Below, piece after piece: positions 7,221 through 9,571 of a stretch of DNA of 9,571 nt (position 1 is its first letter; every line of letters begins with the position of its first letter). The notes under the pieces were generated by a model. That model was given only the letters and a program-made list of their open reading frames with translations. It was not told the DNA's origin and searched no databases. Source of the stretch: Prevotella sp. UBA1395 (GTDB taxonomy: Bacteria > Bacteroidota > Bacteroidia > Bacteroidales > Bacteroidaceae); contig DBQL01000187.1 in assembly GCA_002305235.1 (NCBI GenBank), positions 2,577 to 12,147 on the forward strand. Reading direction: 5' to 3'. A program made the position numbers and the translations under genes.

Positions 7221-7922
7221 ATGAAAACAAATTCAAATACATATACGATTATCTACTCCATTGTCATGGTGGTGATCGTTGCTTTCCTGCTCGCCTTTGT
7301 CTTTCAGGCTCTCAAGCCCACGCAAGACATCAATGTGGCGCTCGACAAGCAGAAGCAGATACTCTATTCTCTCAATATCCGTGACTTGAGCGACACAGAG
7401 GCGGCAGCCAAATATAAAGAGGTGGTCGTGGCCGACAATATCATCGACGAGAGCGGCGCGGTGACCACGCCGGGCACACAGGGTGGCACGGCAGCCGGAT
7501 TCAAACTCAACTCGGCCGATTTTAAGGCCGGTCGTCTCGCGCTCTACGTTTGCAAGATAGACGGCAAAGACAAGTATGTTATCCCCGTTTACGGCATGGG
7601 TCTGTGGGGTCCGATCAGCGGATATGTCGCATTGAACGACGACCGTTCCACCGTCTATGGCGCATATTTCAACCATGACAGCGAAACCGCCGGTCTTGGT
7701 GCCGAGATCAAGGACAACCGGGCATGGCAGGAGCAGTTTCAAGGTAAGAAACTCTTCAAGGGCAACGACCGTAGTGCCATTGCCCTGTCGGTGCTGAAGA
7801 AGATCGACGACCCCTCCACCCAAGTGGATGCCGTTACCGGAGCCACGCTGACCTCTAACGGAGTTACCGACATGTTCAAGGAATGTCTCGGCAAATATTT
7901 GAAATTTTTAAATGGTAAATAA
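7221..7922 (+). CDS. nqrC: Na+-translocating NADH:quinone oxidoreductase subunit C
   Basis: NqrC is a membrane-anchored subunit with a periplasmic FMN domain that relays electrons from the NqrD/NqrE cluster to NqrB. The 233-residue product has one N-terminal transmembrane helix (about 10-31) and a soluble domain after it. Conserved blocks are GMGLWGPISGYVAL (125-138), ETAGLGAEI (155-163) and the C-terminal flavinylation motif DAVTGATLTS (203-212). FMN is expected on T209 through a phosphoester bond made by ApbE; the motif has T in place of the more common S before GAT. At 233 residues it is a little shorter than the roughly 255-residue proteobacterial proteins. The start is ATG 7221, 27 nt after nqrB; nqrD begins 5 nt after the stop, indicating tight translational coupling. 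Confidence 0.96.
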   Translation: MKTNSNTYTIIYSIVMVVIVAFLLAFVFQALKPTQDINVALDKQKQILYSLNIRDLSDTEAAAKYKEVVVADNIIDESGAVTTPGTQGGTAAGFKLNSADFKAGRLALYVCKIDGKDKYVIPVYGMGLWGPISGYVALNDDRSTVYGAYFNHDSETAGLGAEIKDNRAWQEQFQGKKLFKGNDRSAIALSVLKKIDDPSTQVDAVTGATLTSNGVTDMFKECLGKYLKFLNGK

Positions 7923-7927
7923 AGATT

Positions 7928-8560
7928 ATGGCGTTATTTTCAAAACAAAATAGGCAAGTGCTCAGCAATCCGCTGAACTTCGATAACCCCATTATGGTTC
8001 AGGTGTTGGGCATCTGTTCGGCACTGGCCGTTACCGCACAGCTCAAGCCGTCTATCGTGATGGGTCTCGCCGTGACGGTAATCACCGCTTTCTCTAACGT
8101 GATCATCTCCTTGTTGCGCAACACCATTCCCGTGCGCATTCGCATCATCGTGCAGCTGGTGGTGGTTGCCGCGCTGGTAACCATTGTCAGCCAGATACTC
8201 AAGGCCTATGCTTACGACGTAAGCGTGCAGCTCTCGGTGTATGTGGGTCTGATCATTACCAACTGTATTCTCATGGGCCGTCTCGAGGCGTTTGCCATGA
8301 TGAACAAGCCTTGGCCCAGCTTTCTCGATGGCATCGGCAATGGTTTGGGCTATGCCCTCATCTTGGTCATCGTGGGCTTCTTGCGTGAGTTGCTTGGTCG
8401 CGGCACACTTCTCGGTTTCAAGATCATTCCCGACAGCTTCTACGAGATGGGATATCTGAACAATGGCATGATGACCATGCCGGCAATGGCCCTGATCCTT
8501 TTGGGCTGCGTGATATGGATTCACCGTGCATTTTTTTATAAAGAAGAAGAAAATAAATAA
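7928..8560 (+). CDS. nqrD: Na+-translocating NADH:quinone oxidoreductase subunit D
   Basis: NqrD is one of two related integral-membrane subunits (shared family with RnfE/NqrE/RnfA) that assemble with opposite topology and hold an intramembrane iron-sulfur site between them. The 210-residue product has about six hydrophobic helices between 22 and 200. The cluster-ligand cysteines expected from the family are visible as C30 in [10 protein letters not shown] and C113 in [12 protein letters not shown]. The internal [11 protein letters not shown] loop (153-163) is typical. The C-terminus is charged (YKEEENK). nqrE starts 2 nt after the stop. NqrD and the related RnfE are told apart here by the surrounding nqrA/B/C/F genes. 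Length and context are normal. Confidence 0.95.
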   Translation: MALFSKQNRQVLSNPLNFDNPIMVQVLGICSALAVTAQLKPSIVMGLAVTVITAFSNVIISLLRNTIPVRIRIIVQLVVVAALVTIVSQILKAYAYDVSVQLSVYVGLIITNCILMGRLEAFAMMNKPWPSFLDGIGNGLGYALILVIVGFLRELLGRGTLLGFKIIPDSFYEMGYLNNGMMTMPAMALILLGCVIWIHRAFFYKEEENK

Positions 8561-8562
8561 CT

Positions 8563-9171
8563 ATGGAACATCTGATTAGTTTATTCTTCCGGTCCATCTT
8601 TGTGGACAACATGATATTCGCCTTCTTTCTTGGCATGTGCTCTTTCCTTGCCGTTTCCAAGAACGTGAAGACATCATTGGGACTGGGTGCGGCCGTAACC
8701 TTCGTGTTGGTGGTGACGGTTCCGGTCAACTACCTGTTGCAAACCAAGGTGCTCGACCCCCTCGGACTGTCATATCTGAGCTTCATCCTCTTCATCGCCG
8801 TCATCGCCGGCATTGTGCAGATTGTGGAGATGGTGGTCGAGAACTATTCGCCCTCGCTCTATTCGTCGCTCGGTATCTTCCTGCCGCTTATCGCGGTAAA
8901 CTGCGCCATCATGGGTGCCTCGCTCTTTATGCAGCAGCGCATCAACATGGACCCGGCCAACTCGCAGTATATCGGCGACGTGTGGGATGCCACCGTATAT
9001 GCCTTCGGCTCGGGCTTGGGATGGATGCTCGCCATCGTATCGATGGGTGCCATTCGCGAGAAAATGCAATATAGCGACGTGCCCAAGCCCCTTCAGGGCC
9101 TCGGCATCACATTTATCACAGTGGGACTCATGGCTATGGCCATGATGTGCTTCTCCGGACTTAAAATATAG
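8563..9171 (+). CDS. nqrE: Na+-translocating NADH:quinone oxidoreductase subunit E
   Basis: NqrE is the second of the paired integral-membrane subunits that share the intramembrane iron-sulfur site with NqrD. It lies on the path from the NqrF cluster to the NqrC flavin. The 202-residue product has about six hydrophobic helices. Its candidate cluster cysteines are C26 in [16 protein letters not shown] and C114 in [12 protein letters not shown], the same two-motif arrangement as in NqrD. The [16 protein letters not shown] stretch (95-110) is typical of NqrE/RnfA. The family usually has about 198-202 residues, so this is full length. It begins 2 nt after nqrD and ends with TAG 11 nt before nqrF. 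Confidence 0.95.
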   Translation: MEHLISLFFRSIFVDNMIFAFFLGMCSFLAVSKNVKTSLGLGAAVTFVLVVTVPVNYLLQTKVLDPLGLSYLSFILFIAVIAGIVQIVEMVVENYSPSLYSSLGIFLPLIAVNCAIMGASLFMQQRINMDPANSQYIGDVWDATVYAFGSGLGWMLAIVSMGAIREKMQYSDVPKPLQGLGITFITVGLMAMAMMCFSGLKI

Positions 9172-9182
9172 AACAACGCATT

Positions 9183-9571
9183 ATGGACTTTATATTATAC
9201 AGCGTCGGGGTATTCCTCATCGTGATACTCCTGCTCGTCGTCATTCTGTTGGTGGCCAAGAAGTTTCTCAGCCCCAGCGGCAATGTTACCATCACGATCA
9301 ACGATGACAAGAAATTGGAAGTGGCACAGGGCGACAGCCTGATGTCTACGCTCAATGCCAACGGCATTTTCCTGCCCTCTGCCTGTGGCGGCAAGGCCAG
9401 TTGCGCACAGTGTAAGTGTCAGGTGCTCGAGGGCGGCGGCGAGATTCTCGACTCCGAGCGCGCGCATTTCTCCCGCAAGCAGATCAAGGACCATTGGCGT
9501 CTCGGATGCCAAACCAAGGTCAAGGGCGACTTCAAGATCAAGATCGACGAGTCTATCCTCGGCGTGAAGGA
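9183..9571 (+). CDS. nqrF: Na+-translocating NADH:quinone oxidoreductase subunit F, 5' part only
   Basis: NqrF is the electron-entry subunit: it oxidises NADH with FAD and passes electrons through a 2Fe-2S cluster into the membrane part. Only the first 129 codons (plus two bases) are in the window; the family is about 405-425 residues, so roughly two thirds lie beyond the right edge, including the FAD and NADH domains. What is visible is one N-terminal membrane helix (about 3-25) ending in KK, then a plant-type ferredoxin domain (about 35-125). Its cluster cysteines C68, C74, C77 and C109 have the spacing C-x5-C-x2-C-x31-C. The start at ATG 9183, 11 nt after nqrE, gives the expected short N-terminus before the helix. 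It is the sixth and normally last structural gene of the operon. Confidence 0.95.
   Translation, partial: MDFILYSVGVFLIVILLLVVILLVAKKFLSPSGNVTITINDDKKLEVAQGDSLMSTLNANGIFLPSACGGKASCAQCKCQVLEGGGEILDSERAHFSRKQIKDHWRLGCQTKVKGDFKIKIDESILGVK

Noticed and set aside
4640..9571. Rnf complex instead of Na+-NQR
   Set aside because: NqrB, D and E have Rnf homologues, but the operon starts with NqrA, follows the nqrABCDEF order, has no RnfB-type polyferredoxin gene, and ends in an NqrF-type protein with a single membrane helix plus 2Fe-2S ferredoxin domain.
1..9571. Mobile elements, CRISPR arrays, tRNA/rRNA genes, phage or defence genes
   Set aside because: No direct-repeat arrays, transposase-like frames, terminal inverted repeats or tRNA-like cloverleaf segments were seen by eye; nearly all of the window is covered by seven housekeeping genes.

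Overview
The window looks like core chromosome of a Bacteroidetes (Bacteroidota) bacterium, probably Prevotellaceae-like. Four things point there: a very large TamB/DUF490 protein of Bacteroidetes type; an NqrA-F operon whose proteins resemble Bacteroidales homologues; promoter elements of the Bacteroidetes -7 form (TAnnTTTG); and no recognisable Shine-Dalgarno sequence before most genes. The genus call is an inference from remembered protein and gene-order features, not from a search. I see no mobile element, CRISPR array, tRNA or rRNA.

Layout. Positions 1-4479 (minus strand) hold nearly all of one giant gene, tamB. It is an inner-membrane-anchored, envelope-spanning beta-rich protein, open for 1493 codons in the window, whose 3' end lies just beyond position 1. 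Positions 4480-4639 form an AT-rich (about 22% GC) divergent promoter region of 160 bp. It contains a -7 element for each direction and a 7-bp inverted repeat between them. From 4640 to the right edge runs a tightly packed plus-strand operon, nqrA-nqrB-nqrC-nqrD-nqrE-nqrF, with gaps of 40, 27, 5, 2 and 11 nt. nqrF is cut by the right edge after its 2Fe-2S ferredoxin domain.

How the genes work together. The six nqr genes encode the sodium-pumping NADH:quinone oxidoreductase (Na+-NQR). NqrF takes electrons from NADH through FAD and a 2Fe-2S cluster. They then pass through the intramembrane NqrD/NqrE iron-sulfur site and the covalent FMNs on NqrC and NqrB to quinone, and Na+ is exported. The cofactor residues I looked for in the visible sequence are present: FMN threonines in NqrB (T221) and NqrC (T209), two membrane cysteines each in NqrD (C30, C113) and NqrE (C26, C114), and the four cluster cysteines of NqrF (C68, C74, C77, C109). 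TamB is functionally separate (outer-membrane assembly and lipid transport across the periplasm) and shares only the divergent control region.

I found no convincing undescribed system. The points worth a second look are the ambiguous tamB start (TTG with a basic N-terminus, or ATG that fits the promoter), the inverted repeat between the back-to-back promoters, a variant flavinylation motif in NqrB, and an imperfect hairpin straddling the nqrA stop codon.
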